A stretch of DNA of 64,000 nucleotides, taken from assembly GCF_004762035.2 (NCBI RefSeq), contig NZ_SIJK02000005.1, positions 62,001 through 126,000 of the forward strand, given 5' to 3'. The position numbers and the translations under genes were made by a program. Numbering within the stretch: position 1 is the stretch's first letter; every line of letters begins with the position of its first letter. The notes under the pieces are model-generated. The model saw only the letters and a list, made by a program, of their open reading frames with translations, was not told the origin of the DNA and made no database searches. This DNA is from Candidatus Chloroploca mongolica (lineage in GTDB: Bacteria; Chloroflexota; Chloroflexia; Chloroflexales; Chloroflexaceae). Shown here one piece after another: positions 44,793-54,469 of this stretch.

Positions 44793-47700
44793 TTAGCGCA
44801 TAATAGAGGGCAAATAGACCCGTGCGGCAGGCTCTTCACTCGACTCGACGCTAACGGGGAGCGGAATGGCATACGGCTCGCTACGATTGCCAACCGCATC
44901 AGTCAGCATAACCCAGACGACCTGGCGTGGATCAAAGACCCATGGAATGGCTTCGTCGGTGTAGCGCACCACGGCGACGCCTTCCACCATCGCGGGATCA
45001 TTGCTCAGGTAGACCCAGGCCATACCTGCTCGATCGTCTTCGATCAGCAGGCTTAACTGAGGGATGGTGCTGCTCTGGTCAACGAGGCTGCCGAGCAGAC
45101 GTGGTGCGGTGGTGTCGAGCACATACAGCTTTGCGTAGACCTCGGAAAGGTTGCCAGCCTCGTCACGGAACTGAACATAGATCGTTCCACTCGCAGGCAG
45201 AGGATTGGGTACATTCCAGACGACGCGCTCGCGATAGGGTTGCCACGCAGCATCGCCAAAGTCTGGATCGCCACTGACGCGGAGTGCCTCAACACCTGAG
45301 CCGTCGTCTTCAGCCTCAAGATAGATGAGGAAACTGGTTGTATCCCCGCTGATAATTGGGTTGTCAAGCATGATGCTACCATAAGGGGCTGTCGTATCGA
45401 GCACAAAGGGAATTGTACTTACTTCAGAGAGATTCCCGGCCCGGTCACGGCTGCGAACATAGAGCGTCCCGCTCCGATCATCTCCTTCAAATGTCCACGC
45501 CTGCTGGGGATCGTAGGCCATCCAGACAGCGTCGGCAAAGTCTGCTTGCTCGCTAAGCTGCAACTCACTCAGGCCACTCACGGTGTCCTGTCCAATGATC
45601 TGGAGGGTGATTGCCCCGGCGGTGACGATCGGATCAGAGGTGCTCGGTCTGCTCTGGTCATTGAAGGTGTTCTGGCGACTGCTCGCTGGACTCAGACTCT
45701 CCATACTTCCTTCAACCCAGGCGCTACTGACAGGCGCGACCGCATCGTAGATAATCGCTGCACTATAGCTTCCCAGGATCGTCCCATCAGCGTTACGGAA
45801 CCAGACATAGACCATGCGCGGGGCCGCCGGGTCGCCCGTCGTTGTGAGGAGCCAGTTCCGTTGCTTGGCGTAGGGTTCCCAGTCACGATCAGCAAATGTA
45901 GGATCACTGCTGAGGCGCATTGCCTCGGCGAAGGGTGCGCATAGCGTGAGGTTGACCGCTGCCTGCTGGGTATAGTTTGCCCCACCGTTGATCTGAATCG
46001 TGGCAAAGGGGCAAGCCGGAGTCGGCATCGGCTCAGGTTCTGGGCCAACGGGCAGAAGGGCCACTGCGCTGATCGGGAAATCGGCCAGGAAGCCGGGCCG
46101 GTGCTGGAACTGCTGGCTGCTTAACGTTGCCTGGTTGTTGGGCAGTGCGGCCTGACCGATGCTATTCTGCATCTGGAAGCTACCCGAGCTCAGTGGTATT
46201 GCTCCGGTGCCCGCACTCATACTGCCGCCTGTGGCGGTGAAGCGCTCAGAGCCAGGCACGATGAGAGGAATGGCGCGCAGGGCCGTTTCGTAGCCTGAAC
46301 TGATCACATAGGAGGTGCTCTGCATAGCGCTAGTGCTGTAGCCCTGGCCTAGCGTACCGCGCCCAAAGAAACTCGCCGAGCCAGCTTCGGCGTTGCCGCC
46401 ATCAAATGATGAGGCGAAGAGCCGGAAGTTGGCCGAGCGTGGATAGCGCCGGTTGACGTTCAGCTTCACTGTACTCACTGCTACCTCAGAGCTCAATCCG
46501 ACTTGATCACGTACCTGCGCATAGACTGTCCATGACTGGCGGCTGATGCCCGGAATTTGCCAGATCTTGGTGGATGCAAAGGCTTCCCATTCTGTCCAGG
46601 TAGATCCATCGCCCGAGAAGCGCATCGCTGCGACTCCAGACCCACGATCAGCAGCCTCCAGCTCCAGCGTCACGCGGGTCTGCGCCGTTTCAGTGATCCC
46701 GCCACTGAAGCGAATGGCAACCGTCGGCGGATCATTATCGTAACGCAGCGTGAAGGCTGTCGTGCGCTCGCTCAAGTTGCCGACAGCGTCGCGGGTGCGG
46801 ATAAACAGCGTATTGGTGTAGACGCTCCCCTCATCACAGGGCGGGCTATCGCTCTGGAAGCGCTCGCTCGTGAGCGTAGCACTATTTTCAGTGACCCGCC
46901 GTCCATCGTCAATCCGCCAGTTCGCCTCGTAGCCAGCCACGCCGGAACCCTCATCATGCGGCCTGACCCAGCTAAAGTCAGCCTGACAAGCCGTGCGTTG
47001 CCAGCGCTCATTCTCCACTCCGGCGGCGTGACTCAGGGCAGCCGGATTCTCTGGTGGGGTGCGGTCATAGCGGAAGGTGAAGAGGCGGACTTCGGCGCTT
47101 GCGTTGCCAGCATGATCCACGCTGCGCCCCAGCAGGTTGTAACTCCCGGTGAGCAACCCCTCCGGGGCAGGCGACCAGTTGGGTGGCGCGGCACCAGTGT
47201 AACTGAGCGTATTGATAAGCCGTCCATCACTCGTCATCAGGCGCAACTCGGTACGTGCAAGGCCCGCCCCGGCATCGCTCCCGTTACTCCAACGAAAGAC
47301 CGGTGTGCTCACATCACGCTGCCAGACACTATCGCTTGTCCCGCCCAGTTCACTTGCCTCAGCGGGTGGCGTTGGTGGGGTACGGTCAATACGCACCACC
47401 AATTGACGGGCCGCCTCAAGATTGCCCACATTGTCGAGCGCCTGATACTCGATCGTCCAAACCCCGTCGTGTTCGAGGCTCAGGAGCGCCTCACTACCCG
47501 GCCAGGTGCGTCGCTCGTCGATTCCTGGCCCACGCAGCCACGTCCGCACTTCGCGCACCTGGCTAATCGCCTGACCATTGCCACCATCCACCGCCCTGAT
47601 GTGCAGTTGCTGAGGCGTGTTATACCAGGTACGCCAGCGACTCGGATTGGCCTCGCCATTGAGGGCAGGCGTACTAGTAGGCGCACTGAGATCGATACGG

Positions 47701-49325
47701 AGATCGAGCAGACGACTCCGCACGGTCGCGCCCTTCTCATCGGTCGCGACAAAAGCGATCAGATTTTGTCCCACCATATTGTGCCGCTCATGCTGCCAAC
47801 TCGTACCACTCAAGTTCTCGCTGGCAAGGTTCCCGGCACCTTCGCAGTGCGCGCAGTGCAACTCAACCCGCGTAACACGCCCATCGGGGTCACTCGCAGC
47901 CCCAGCGAACAGCCAGTTGGCCTGATTTGCCCAGAGCGGGCTATTTTCGGCGGGCAAAGGCTGCCCATTTGCGCTGGCAAAGCTGATCGCTGGCGGGCGA
48001 TTCGGATTGATCACAAAAGGACGCGCCGGCGACCATTGACCACCCGAGACCTCGGGAATGACCGACCAGTAGAGCGTCCGGCCATAGAAACGCGACGGGA
48101 AATGCTCGGGCTTGCCATAAAAGACCGTATCCTGAACCCCCGAGCGATTCAAAACCGTCTCACCGCCACCATGCATATCGGCAACCGTCTTGACGCGCAG
48201 CACATACGTATTGCCGGCACAACTGACCGGTTCCCAGCGGAAGAGCGGACTATCGCCGACCGTCGCCCCGGCATGTGGCTCGACCATGCCGACCGGCCCA
48301 CAACCAGATGGAGGCGGATTACTCCCACCGCCAATCACGATCTGCCGTGAACTCCAGGCACTACGGGTATTGCCCTGCCACGATGCAACGTGCCAGGAAT
48401 AGGTGCCATCCTCAGGGAAAGAAAAACTATAGTTTGAGGGTGTCACCCCGGTATCAAGAATGATCCCATCTTCAGGGCCGCTCCCCCTCGTCACGTGCAA
48501 CGTATAACCACGTGTCCCAGCACAGGTCACATCGGCCCAATCGAGGTGCGCGGTACGGCCCTCAATGCGGGCAGAGAGATTTTGGGGAGAGCAGTTAGGG
48601 GCGGGGGGCGGTGGTGGTGGTGGCTGCCCCGGAGTAGGAGTTGGGATTGGCTGATTGGTATCTCCTCCTCTGGGGCCGTTAATCGTGATAATCGAATTAA
48701 TTTCACTGATGCTACGATCTGGATTAGTGTTTTCTGGATCTCTAGTGATATACAATCCGTTGCTACGTTTGCCAATAATGACAACCCAGTGATAACTATT
48801 TTGTCCTGGAATTCCAAGACCAACTATTACAGGAAGGCGTTGCTGTAAATAACTGTCAATTTCGCTTGAATTAGCTGATTGCCAGCGTCTGCTAGCATCG
48901 ACTGAAACACCCTCTGGTGCACATAGACCTCCCCAATTCAATAAACATCCTGAAAATCCTCCTCTTTCACTTATGCAATTATTTAGGGATGGTGGATTAG
49001 TATAATCTGGTTGATGGTAGTTATAGACCATTGCAAGTGAAGTGATTGTACAGCCGTGGCTTGCAATGGTGAGGCCACAACTCGTAGAACCCAAGCGATC
49101 CGCATAATCTCTTTGCTTAAAACTTGGCACAGGGATTTCCGCAATTGCCTGCGTCAACTGAGCTTGTTGTGGCATAGCAGCAGGTTCAGTTGATGCTATG
49201 AAAGCATAATTCCGTTGCGCCTCGACGACTGTAGATAGGTAGAGTAAGGCTACAATACAGGCAAACAAGACAAACCCTTGTACGATCAGGCGTTTGTATT
49301 TTGAGGTGGCTTGTAGCGGTGACAT
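44793..49325 (-). CDS. Large secreted protein: C39-like cysteine peptidase domain plus Ig/fibronectin-like repeats
   Basis: 1510 residues. Signal peptide or anchor at about 12-36 (LIVQGFVLFACIVALLYLSTVVEA). Residues 60-215 resemble peptidase C39-like proteins: Cys in HGCTITSLAMVYNYH, His in SYHWVVIIGK, then RDPENTNPD. A Pro-rich hinge TPTPGQPPPPPPP leads to a fibronectin type III-like domain (LDWADVTC) and about ten beta-rich repeats with recurring VDRTPP-like and GNLSE phrases, typical of bacterial Ig-like repeats. The C-terminus ends VYLPSIMR, a tail common on exported Chloroflexota proteins. The role is extracellular; the peptidase target is unknown. AGGA is seven bases before the ATG. Confidence 0.8.
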   Translation of the reverse strand: MSPLQATSKYKRLIVQGFVLFACIVALLYLSTVVEAQRNYAFIASTEPAAMPQQAQLTQAIAEIPVPSFKQRDYADRLGSTSCGLTIASHGCTITSLAMVYNYHQPDYTNPPSLNNCISERGGFSGCLLNWGGLCAPEGVSVDASRRWQSANSSEIDSYLQQRLPVIVGLGIPGQNSYHWVVIIGKRSNGLYITRDPENTNPDRSISEINSIITINGPRGGDTNQPIPTPTPGQPPPPPPPAPNCSPQNLSARIEGRTAHLDWADVTCAGTRGYTLHVTRGSGPEDGIILDTGVTPSNYSFSFPEDGTYSWHVASWQGNTRSAWSSRQIVIGGGSNPPPSGCGPVGMVEPHAGATVGDSPLFRWEPVSCAGNTYVLRVKTVADMHGGGETVLNRSGVQDTVFYGKPEHFPSRFYGRTLYWSVIPEVSGGQWSPARPFVINPNRPPAISFASANGQPLPAENSPLWANQANWLFAGAASDPDGRVTRVELHCAHCEGAGNLASENLSGTSWQHERHNMVGQNLIAFVATDEKGATVRSRLLDLRIDLSAPTSTPALNGEANPSRWRTWYNTPQQLHIRAVDGGNGQAISQVREVRTWLRGPGIDERRTWPGSEALLSLEHDGVWTIEYQALDNVGNLEAARQLVVRIDRTPPTPPAEASELGGTSDSVWQRDVSTPVFRWSNGSDAGAGLARTELRLMTSDGRLINTLSYTGAAPPNWSPAPEGLLTGSYNLLGRSVDHAGNASAEVRLFTFRYDRTPPENPAALSHAAGVENERWQRTACQADFSWVRPHDEGSGVAGYEANWRIDDGRRVTENSATLTSERFQSDSPPCDEGSVYTNTLFIRTRDAVGNLSERTTAFTLRYDNDPPTVAIRFSGGITETAQTRVTLELEAADRGSGVAAMRFSGDGSTWTEWEAFASTKIWQIPGISRQSWTVYAQVRDQVGLSSEVAVSTVKLNVNRRYPRSANFRLFASSFDGGNAEAGSASFFGRGTLGQGYSTSAMQSTSYVISSGYETALRAIPLIVPGSERFTATGGSMSAGTGAIPLSSGSFQMQNSIGQAALPNNQATLSSQQFQHRPGFLADFPISAVALLPVGPEPEPMPTPACPFATIQINGGANYTQQAAVNLTLCAPFAEAMRLSSDPTFADRDWEPYAKQRNWLLTTTGDPAAPRMVYVWFRNADGTILGSYSAAIIYDAVAPVSSAWVEGSMESLSPASSRQNTFNDQSRPSTSDPIVTAGAITLQIIGQDTVSGLSELQLSEQADFADAVWMAYDPQQAWTFEGDDRSGTLYVRSRDRAGNLSEVSTIPFVLDTTAPYGSIMLDNPIISGDTTSFLIYLEAEDDGSGVEALRVSGDPDFGDAAWQPYRERVVWNVPNPLPASGTIYVQFRDEAGNLSEVYAKLYVLDTTAPRLLGSLVDQSSTIPQLSLLIEDDRAGMAWVYLSNDPAMVEGVAVVRYTDEAIPWVFDPRQVVWVMLTDAVGNRSEPYAIPLPVSVESSEEPAARVYLPSIMR

Positions 49326-49750
49326 AGGCGTTTCCTGGATCTATCACTGTGGAGCAAAGTTATGGAGACATCTCAATAGTGATATGCGCCTATGCACATT
49401 CCACGAGCATTGATCCGTCTCCGTCCGGCTCCCTCTCCCACCGGTTCATGAGCGGACAAAACATTTGCTCCTGAAACCACGGATAGGGCATTGGGATTGA
49501 CCTGAATAGTTCTCACCCTCTCCCGCTCGCGCACCTTGCGTGAGCGGGGCGAAGGCCCACCGTTTTTTGCGTTCCTTTGCGTTCTTTTGCGGCAACGAAC
49601 ATATTTTCTGTCGGCCCGTAAACCCTCAGGTGCGGCAGGGCAGGGGAGGCGGAAAACAGGTTGGTTTGTACCCTGGGTTTCCCGATGTTGTGTCACCCTG
49701 AGGATCACATGGCATGCGGGCCAGTCGTACCGAGAGAAATAGCGTCCGTC
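49326..49750. other. Intergenic region without recognisable gene
   Basis: Between the large secreted-protein gene and the inverted repeat at 49751. It contains Thr/Cys-poor open frames with no ribosome site, and short imperfect repeats such as TTTGCGTTCTTTTGCG. I see no gene or clear promoter. Confidence 0.5.
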
Positions 49751-49783
49751 AGACTTCACAGGTCTTCAAGACCTGTGAAGTCT
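49751..49783. repeat. 16-bp perfect palindrome past the 20-residue-repeat gene
   Basis: AGACTTCACAGGTCTT, one base, AAGACCTGTGAAGTCT. It lies 11 bases beyond the stop of the minus-strand gene and may end its transcript, but no T-run follows. Confidence 0.7.
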
Positions 49784-49794
49784 CAGGCCCACGC

Positions 49795-51057
49795 TCACTG
49801 GGCAAACAGAATGTACGCCAACGTGGAGTTTTCGGGATTGATTTGAGCACCCGATCCGGTCTGGCAAAACGCCAGCGCTTCAATCGTGTGGGTGCCCGGG
49901 GCCAAGGCGATCTGGAAGGAGGCTGAAATCGAGGCCCGTACATAGCTTCCAGCTCCCGACAGCACCAGGGGCTTGATCAGGTTGCCATTTAACGCCAGGT
50001 ACGTGACCACCGCATCACAGGTGCCCTGCCGCGTGGCATCGACTGTGGCGCTGAGGTGCAGCACCTGATGCGTCGTCGGACTCACCGTGATGATCATGCC
50101 AGGGATGCGCTGGCGGGTCGTGTTGAGCATGAATGGACCGGCAGGGCTGCCATAGACTTGCCCGTAGGTCGGTCGCAGCTTTGAAGAAGTCACGGCACTA
50201 TCGGCGATCTTCTCTGGCGTCACCGCGCCATTGGCCAGTTTGACGGTGCCAATGCTGCCGTCAGGGGGCACGAGGTTGATGTCAGGGCCGAGCTTGGCGC
50301 TCGTCACCGCGCCATTGGCCAGGTCAGCGGTCACAATCGTGCCATCGGCGATCGTGGCGCTCGTCACCGCGCCATCGGCCAGGTCAGCGGTCACAATCGT
50401 GCCATCGGCGATCGTGGCGCTCGTCACCGCGCCATCGGCCAGGTCAGCGGTCACAATCGTGCCATCGGCGATCGTGGCGCTCGTCACCGCATCATCGGCC
50501 AGCTTGGCAGTCGTGATTGCCGCATCGGGAACCGTCAGCGCCTGCACCGCAAAGGGCAGCGTGCCGATCTGAATCCGTGGCGTCATCTCATCGTCGGTGC
50601 CGACAGTCACCCCCAGCCACAGATTGGGGTTGGTCGTGATCACGCTCGGCGCAATCGGACTGAGGCTGCCCAGCATGACATTGAAGAGCCCGTCACTCAC
50701 CTGCACGCCATTCGGCCCCGTCCACTGCTCCTCCCAGAGCGGCACACCCTCAGTTGAGGCCGCATAGAGGCGAAAGACCATCGTGTAGGTACCGGTGAGC
50801 GGCAACCCTCCAGCATCAGCGAGGCGGCCCTGATACGGGATAGTACTGATACTACTCGCCGCCTGCGGCAGCGGCAGCGCCCCCGCCGTCTGCGCCCAAA
50901 AGAGCCCGGCCAGCAGCAACAGCGTAAAGAGCGTACTGCCAGGGGAAGGCAGAAAGCGACGTGCGTTGACCGGCAGCGACATCCGTAACGAAGGGCGATA
51001 GTCACGCAGCAACTGCAAGAGCGCTTTGTGGAACGGTGGGTGGGGCTGAGTCTTCAT
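49795..51057 (-). CDS. Secreted protein with a 20-residue tandem repeat
   Basis: About 420 residues. Basic N-terminus then signal peptide TLFTLLLLAGLFWAQTAGA. A domain at 60-180 reads IPYQGRLADAGGLPLTGTYT and LWEEQWTGPNGVQV, a layout common in extracellular bacterial proteins. Residues about 185-265 are a repeat with unit DGTIVTADLADGAVTSATIA in near-identical copies, likely forming a beta-structured stalk. A C-terminal jelly-roll-like beta domain ends YILFAQ. AAAGG lies seven bases before the ATG at 51057; the frame is open 39 bases further. Probably a surface or adhesive protein. Confidence 0.75.
   Translation of the reverse strand: MKTQPHPPFHKALLQLLRDYRPSLRMSLPVNARRFLPSPGSTLFTLLLLAGLFWAQTAGALPLPQAASSISTIPYQGRLADAGGLPLTGTYTMVFRLYAASTEGVPLWEEQWTGPNGVQVSDGLFNVMLGSLSPIAPSVITTNPNLWLGVTVGTDDEMTPRIQIGTLPFAVQALTVPDAAITTAKLADDAVTSATIADGTIVTADLADGAVTSATIADGTIVTADLADGAVTSATIADGTIVTADLANGAVTSAKLGPDINLVPPDGSIGTVKLANGAVTPEKIADSAVTSSKLRPTYGQVYGSPAGPFMLNTTRQRIPGMIITVSPTTHQVLHLSATVDATRQGTCDAVVTYLALNGNLIKPLVLSGAGSYVRASISASFQIALAPGTHTIEALAFCQTGSGAQINPENSTLAYILFAQ
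50301..50490. repeat. 60-bp tandem repeat inside the repeat-protein gene
   Basis: Bases 50341-50400 and 50401-50460 are identical, with partial copies on both sides differing at few positions. The period of 60 keeps the reading frame. Such DNA-level identity indicates recent expansion or gene conversion. Confidence 0.9.
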
Positions 51058-51144
51058 AGAGAGCCTTTCACACAATGTTTGCAATGGTCGAGACAAGAGG
51101 AATGATCGCTTTGGGCGAAGCGTCGCCCATGGTTACAGACCAAC

Positions 51145-51972
51145 TTAACGGCTATTGAGACGTAAAGCTTCTGTTGTACACCAACCTTCAGTTTCTAAAT
51201 CACTTACTTCCCACCAAATGCGCTCCTCAGCCTGGACGGGGCCATCTGTGACATAGAGAAGTGTGCCGCTCTCAATGCTGTCAATTATCTCTGCCGCCAC
51301 ACTTGGTGCATAATGGACGTCGATTGACGATCCTTCGTCACTTACGGCCATCACGATAACGCCTTTCGTGATCCCGCTAGCATCTTGCTCAGAGGCAAGC
51401 ACAAATTGTGGCCCTTCGGCTGGGCGATCTAAAATTGACGTCTCGGCACTCCCTTCCCCAGCAGGGCGCCAGAAGGGCGCATTGCCTGTTGTCGCAAGGT
51501 AGATGTCAGTAGGAACTGCCTGTAATTGTTCAAGTGTGACTTGCCCACGCTGTAATGTCTGGTGTAATACCTGCCTACCTGCGCTGTTCCACTCAGGCCA
51601 GGTGGTCGCACCTATCGTCCGCCCTCGGGCCACGGTCGAGCCGACAAAACTCGCCAGTAGGATTACCGCGAGCCAAAGGAGACCCAAATGCCAGATAACC
51701 AGTCCCAAATTACGGAGTATTTTGTACGCTGCAAATAAGACACCCACGAGAATCACAAGCCCAATCACCCGCACATTGCTCTCAATCGCTGCGACACTTA
51801 AGGCGTAGGGATAGAATAGCCAGATAACTACCCCCCAGACCAATAGCATAAGAACTGCACCGAGGCGTAGCCGTGGTCGTCCTCTTCCCAGTAATATGGT
51901 GCGTAGCAACGATAGGAATGCGTTTTGTTTCGATCCTGTGCGTTGCGCGTCGGGCTTTTGCTTAGAGCTCAT
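51145..51972 (-). CDS. Membrane protein with C-terminal SH3-like domain
   Basis: 275 residues. Two to three hydrophobic segments near 38-120 (LGAVLMLLVWGVVIWLFYP; VIGLVILVGVLFAAYKIL; LGLLWLAVILLASFVGS), then an outside region. The last 65 residues look like an SH3-type domain (VHYAPSVAAEIID, WWEVSDLETEGWC). Its start overlaps the end of the lipase gene by 11 bases, so translation is likely coupled. Comparable to the SH3 protein at 2414, with a different N-terminus. Confidence 0.65.
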   Translation of the reverse strand: MSSKQKPDAQRTGSKQNAFLSLLRTILLGRGRPRLRLGAVLMLLVWGVVIWLFYPYALSVAAIESNVRVIGLVILVGVLFAAYKILRNLGLVIWHLGLLWLAVILLASFVGSTVARGRTIGATTWPEWNSAGRQVLHQTLQRGQVTLEQLQAVPTDIYLATTGNAPFWRPAGEGSAETSILDRPAEGPQFVLASEQDASGITKGVIVMAVSDEGSSIDVHYAPSVAAEIIDSIESGTLLYVTDGPVQAEERIWWEVSDLETEGWCTTEALRLNSR

Positions 51973-53809
51973 TGCTCACCTCTGCCTTTGTCACCCGTTG
52001 TCGCTGCCGAAGCCGCCAGATGGCAGAGCTCCATCCAACAATGACAATGGCGGGAGTCACCCCACACAGTGCCCGGAAGAATTGCTCGATCAACTGCCGC
52101 TGCAACTCAGCAATCAGCCGCTCGACTTCCTCCTCGATGCGCTGCTGAGTATCAGAGACAAACTTATCAAAGATTACTCGCAGAATAGTGCCTGGGTCGT
52201 CAAAGATCTGATCTGGGTCAAGATCGCTAGTTGGCAAGACAATCACACCAAAGATAACCTCAGGGCCGAAATATGTTGTACCACGGGCCAGACGCCAACG
52301 GCTGGGGTGAGGACCGTGGGCTTCAGGTGCGTTAAATGTGAGGGTAAGGGTGATCGTTTCGTTCGGACGTACGATCTGGTTGATCGGTTGATTCCGATCA
52401 AGACCGAAAGCATTCCCACCAACGAGACGAAATTCCACCTGCCCGGGCTTCCACACGCCATTGCCAGTATTGCGGAGGACGACGTTGACTGTCGTTGCAT
52501 CGCCGGGTCCTTTCAGTTGCGAACGCACATTCCGCTCCAGCCACGCTTCGAGCACGCTATTTCGTCTCGTCCACAAGGGTGGGTCGTGATGTAGGCGCTG
52601 GAGCGTCAGCAGTTGCACCTGCGGATGTGCTAAAGGCTCGGTATGGGCTGCTCCAACTTTTCCTAGATCAAGCTCCGTGTAAGGATTGGTCTGGCCGTAT
52701 CGCCCTACCTTGTTGTCGCAAGCACCTCGGTAGCGGATTTCGTTTCGGCCTGTGAGCATACGAGTGAACCAGAGGTCGATCTCTGTAATTGCATAGAGCA
52801 GATCATCTTGACTCCAAGATCTGATGAGGGCTGCCTGTGGTGGGATCAGTGCGTCATAGATATTTGAAATACAGCGCATATCAACGGTATCCGGCGCACG
52901 TCGCATTGCTGCGATGAAACTTTCATCCTCTAGATCGATTGTCGCTTGACCACCGGCCTGTAAAAGACTCTCTGCACTTTTAAGAATGAACGGATGAAAG
53001 TCTATCAGGTTAGCCTTGATCCCATTGACCGGGCTGTCGATGGTGGTAATCGAGCGAACGTGTTGGCGGTCTTCGTCACTGGCGTAGGTTGAAACCCAGT
53101 AAGCCACAACAGCGCCACCCAGGCTGTGGGCGATGATATCGAAATGACAGTCGGGACATTCCTTGCGCCAAGCCTTGAATTGGAGGTCGAACCGCTCAGA
53201 TGAGCCTTTTACCTCGTCTGTCGGTGCATAGGCTGGTGGAGGGTCGAATGGGGGTACCTGCGACCATCGTTGACGCTCCTCCTCAGGAAAGCTTGTGGTG
53301 AGCCGTGTGCGTGTATCTTCCCCCGCATAGGTGCTTGTGTTTGCTTTAATCTGATCCCTGTTGACGGACTGGTCGTGCAAAATATCGTCTTCAGCATTGC
53401 CATTGTCCCCTTGGCGGTCGTACCGGACACAGGGGAGGTTCGGGCGCTGATCCAATGAGTAGTCGAAGGCGTAGATCTGATCAGGCTTGAAAATGGGCAT
53501 CGTTTTGAATAGCTCTCTCCAGCCATTCTTCTCTGCCCCTCGCCTGGTTCGTTCATTGTTAGAGATAAGCAGAGCGTGCAGGCCTGGAAAAGTTTCCTCA
53601 ATAGCTCGAAAACATGCGTTCTTGTTGTCGAAGTCCTCGATGCCAGGAAAGTTTTTGAAGTGTATACCTGGCACAAAGATGAACCGACGTTCCTCGTCAC
53701 TGATAAACGAGGTTTGCTGCCCACGTACCAGATCTGGGAGAAGCAAAACCAGGAGTGTCAGCGTGGAAAGTGCTCCAAGCATTCTCAAGCAACGAAGAGA
53801 CTTGCCCAT
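51962..53809 (-). CDS. PGAP1-like lipase/alpha-beta hydrolase with Ig-like and membrane-anchor regions
   Basis: About 615 residues. Signal peptide LRMLGALSTLTLLVLLLP. The hydrolase domain starts RFIFVPGIHFKNF and has the nucleophile elbow IIAHSLGGAVVAYW near 235. From about 435 there is a beta domain with NVVLRNTGNGVWKPGQVEFRL, matching the NBR1-type/Ig-like 'next to BRCA1' central domain seen in bacterial secreted proteins. A coiled segment and one C-terminal membrane helix (ALCGVTPAIVIVGWSS) follow, so it is anchored with the enzyme outside. ATG 53809 has AGGAA eight bases upstream; the longer frame overlaps the preceding gene by 37 bases. Substrate unknown. Confidence 0.75.
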   Translation of the reverse strand: MGKSLRCLRMLGALSTLTLLVLLLPDLVRGQQTSFISDEERRFIFVPGIHFKNFPGIEDFDNKNACFRAIEETFPGLHALLISNNERTRRGAEKNGWRELFKTMPIFKPDQIYAFDYSLDQRPNLPCVRYDRQGDNGNAEDDILHDQSVNRDQIKANTSTYAGEDTRTRLTTSFPEEERQRWSQVPPFDPPPAYAPTDEVKGSSERFDLQFKAWRKECPDCHFDIIAHSLGGAVVAYWVSTYASDEDRQHVRSITTIDSPVNGIKANLIDFHPFILKSAESLLQAGGQATIDLEDESFIAAMRRAPDTVDMRCISNIYDALIPPQAALIRSWSQDDLLYAITEIDLWFTRMLTGRNEIRYRGACDNKVGRYGQTNPYTELDLGKVGAAHTEPLAHPQVQLLTLQRLHHDPPLWTRRNSVLEAWLERNVRSQLKGPGDATTVNVVLRNTGNGVWKPGQVEFRLVGGNAFGLDRNQPINQIVRPNETITLTLTFNAPEAHGPHPSRWRLARGTTYFGPEVIFGVIVLPTSDLDPDQIFDDPGTILRVIFDKFVSDTQQRIEEEVERLIAELQRQLIEQFFRALCGVTPAIVIVGWSSAIWRLRQRQRVTKAEVSNEL

Positions 53810-53820
53810 GAGACGTGTTC

Positions 53821-54228
53821 CTACTTCATTAACTCGTTTGATGACTGCGGAAGCCATCCCTGTTGCTGCATGATCCGGGTGACGCTCGGGATTGTGAAGG
53901 TCTCTCCCTGCCCTGCTTTATACGTATAGTAGATCATCGGAATGATCGGTAGAAAAAACAGGATCCAGAGGATAACCGATCCGATGCCAAGCGTGACGAT
54001 TGAGCCACAGAAGAAAATAACCATCGCCAAAAATTCGTAGATCATGACGGCAGCCATAAATCCAAGCGACTGAATGGCATGGTAGCGCGGAAAAGATCGC
54101 GCTTTTGTGTCATCGAGAATGAGTACTATGATCGAAACCACGGGTACAAAAAGATAGCTTAGAGCAGCAAAGATACGGTCGTTCGAAGTGATTTCTCCAT
54201 CCATCAGGTTTCGTGGTTGCAGAGTCAT
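53821..54228 (-). CDS. DUF4870 domain-containing membrane protein
   Basis: 135 residues. SNDRIFAALSYLFVPVVSIIVLI, then KARSFPRYHAIQSLGF, then two more helices (VIFFCGSIVTLGI; ILFFLPIIPMIYYTYKAGQGE) match the DUF4870/Tic20-like fold, whose role is unknown. The C-terminal tail IPSVTRIMQQQGWL is cytoplasmic. ATG 54228 has AGGAG eight bases upstream; the frame upstream of it is unlikely to be coding. It heads a row with the lipase (gap about 12 bases) and SH3 genes. Confidence 0.8.
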   Translation of the reverse strand: MTLQPRNLMDGEITSNDRIFAALSYLFVPVVSIIVLILDDTKARSFPRYHAIQSLGFMAAVMIYEFLAMVIFFCGSIVTLGIGSVILWILFFLPIIPMIYYTYKAGQGETFTIPSVTRIMQQQGWLPQSSNELMK

Positions 54229-54407
54229 GCCTAAGGCTCCTCTCAATAAGATAGTCGTACAAGTGTCCTTGGATGTCGGTGGTGCATTCAGCCTGTTCGT
54301 ACGGCACCGTACTATCCACTGGAACGATAGTTCCCCGTCGCTCTTGAGCACGCTACAAATATGCTCTGATGATTCTATAGGACGCTGAGTTTTACCCCGT
54401 CTTAACC

Positions 54408-54445
54408 AAAAACGGCGCGGGTGAATCTGCTTCACCCGCGCCGTT
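54408..54445 (-). terminator. Rho-independent terminator of the STAND operon
   Basis: On the minus strand a perfect 15-bp stem AACGGCGCGGGTGAA/TTCACCCGCGCCGTT with a five-base loop is followed by TTTTT. It is 25 bases beyond the stop of the FGE-like lipoprotein gene and marks the end of the three-gene row that starts near 60800. Confidence 0.85.
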
Positions 54446-54469
54446 ACCCCACCCCCGCGCTCGCTTCGC

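Noticed and set aside
46557..48350. 597-codon antisense frame inside the large secreted-protein gene
   Set aside because: Low-complexity Arg/Thr/Pro composition without domains; the sense protein has a signal peptide and recognisable repeats.
49373..49759. 128-codon minus-strand frame between the secreted-protein genes
   Set aside because: No ribosome site, composition unlike a protein, and it runs into a palindrome.
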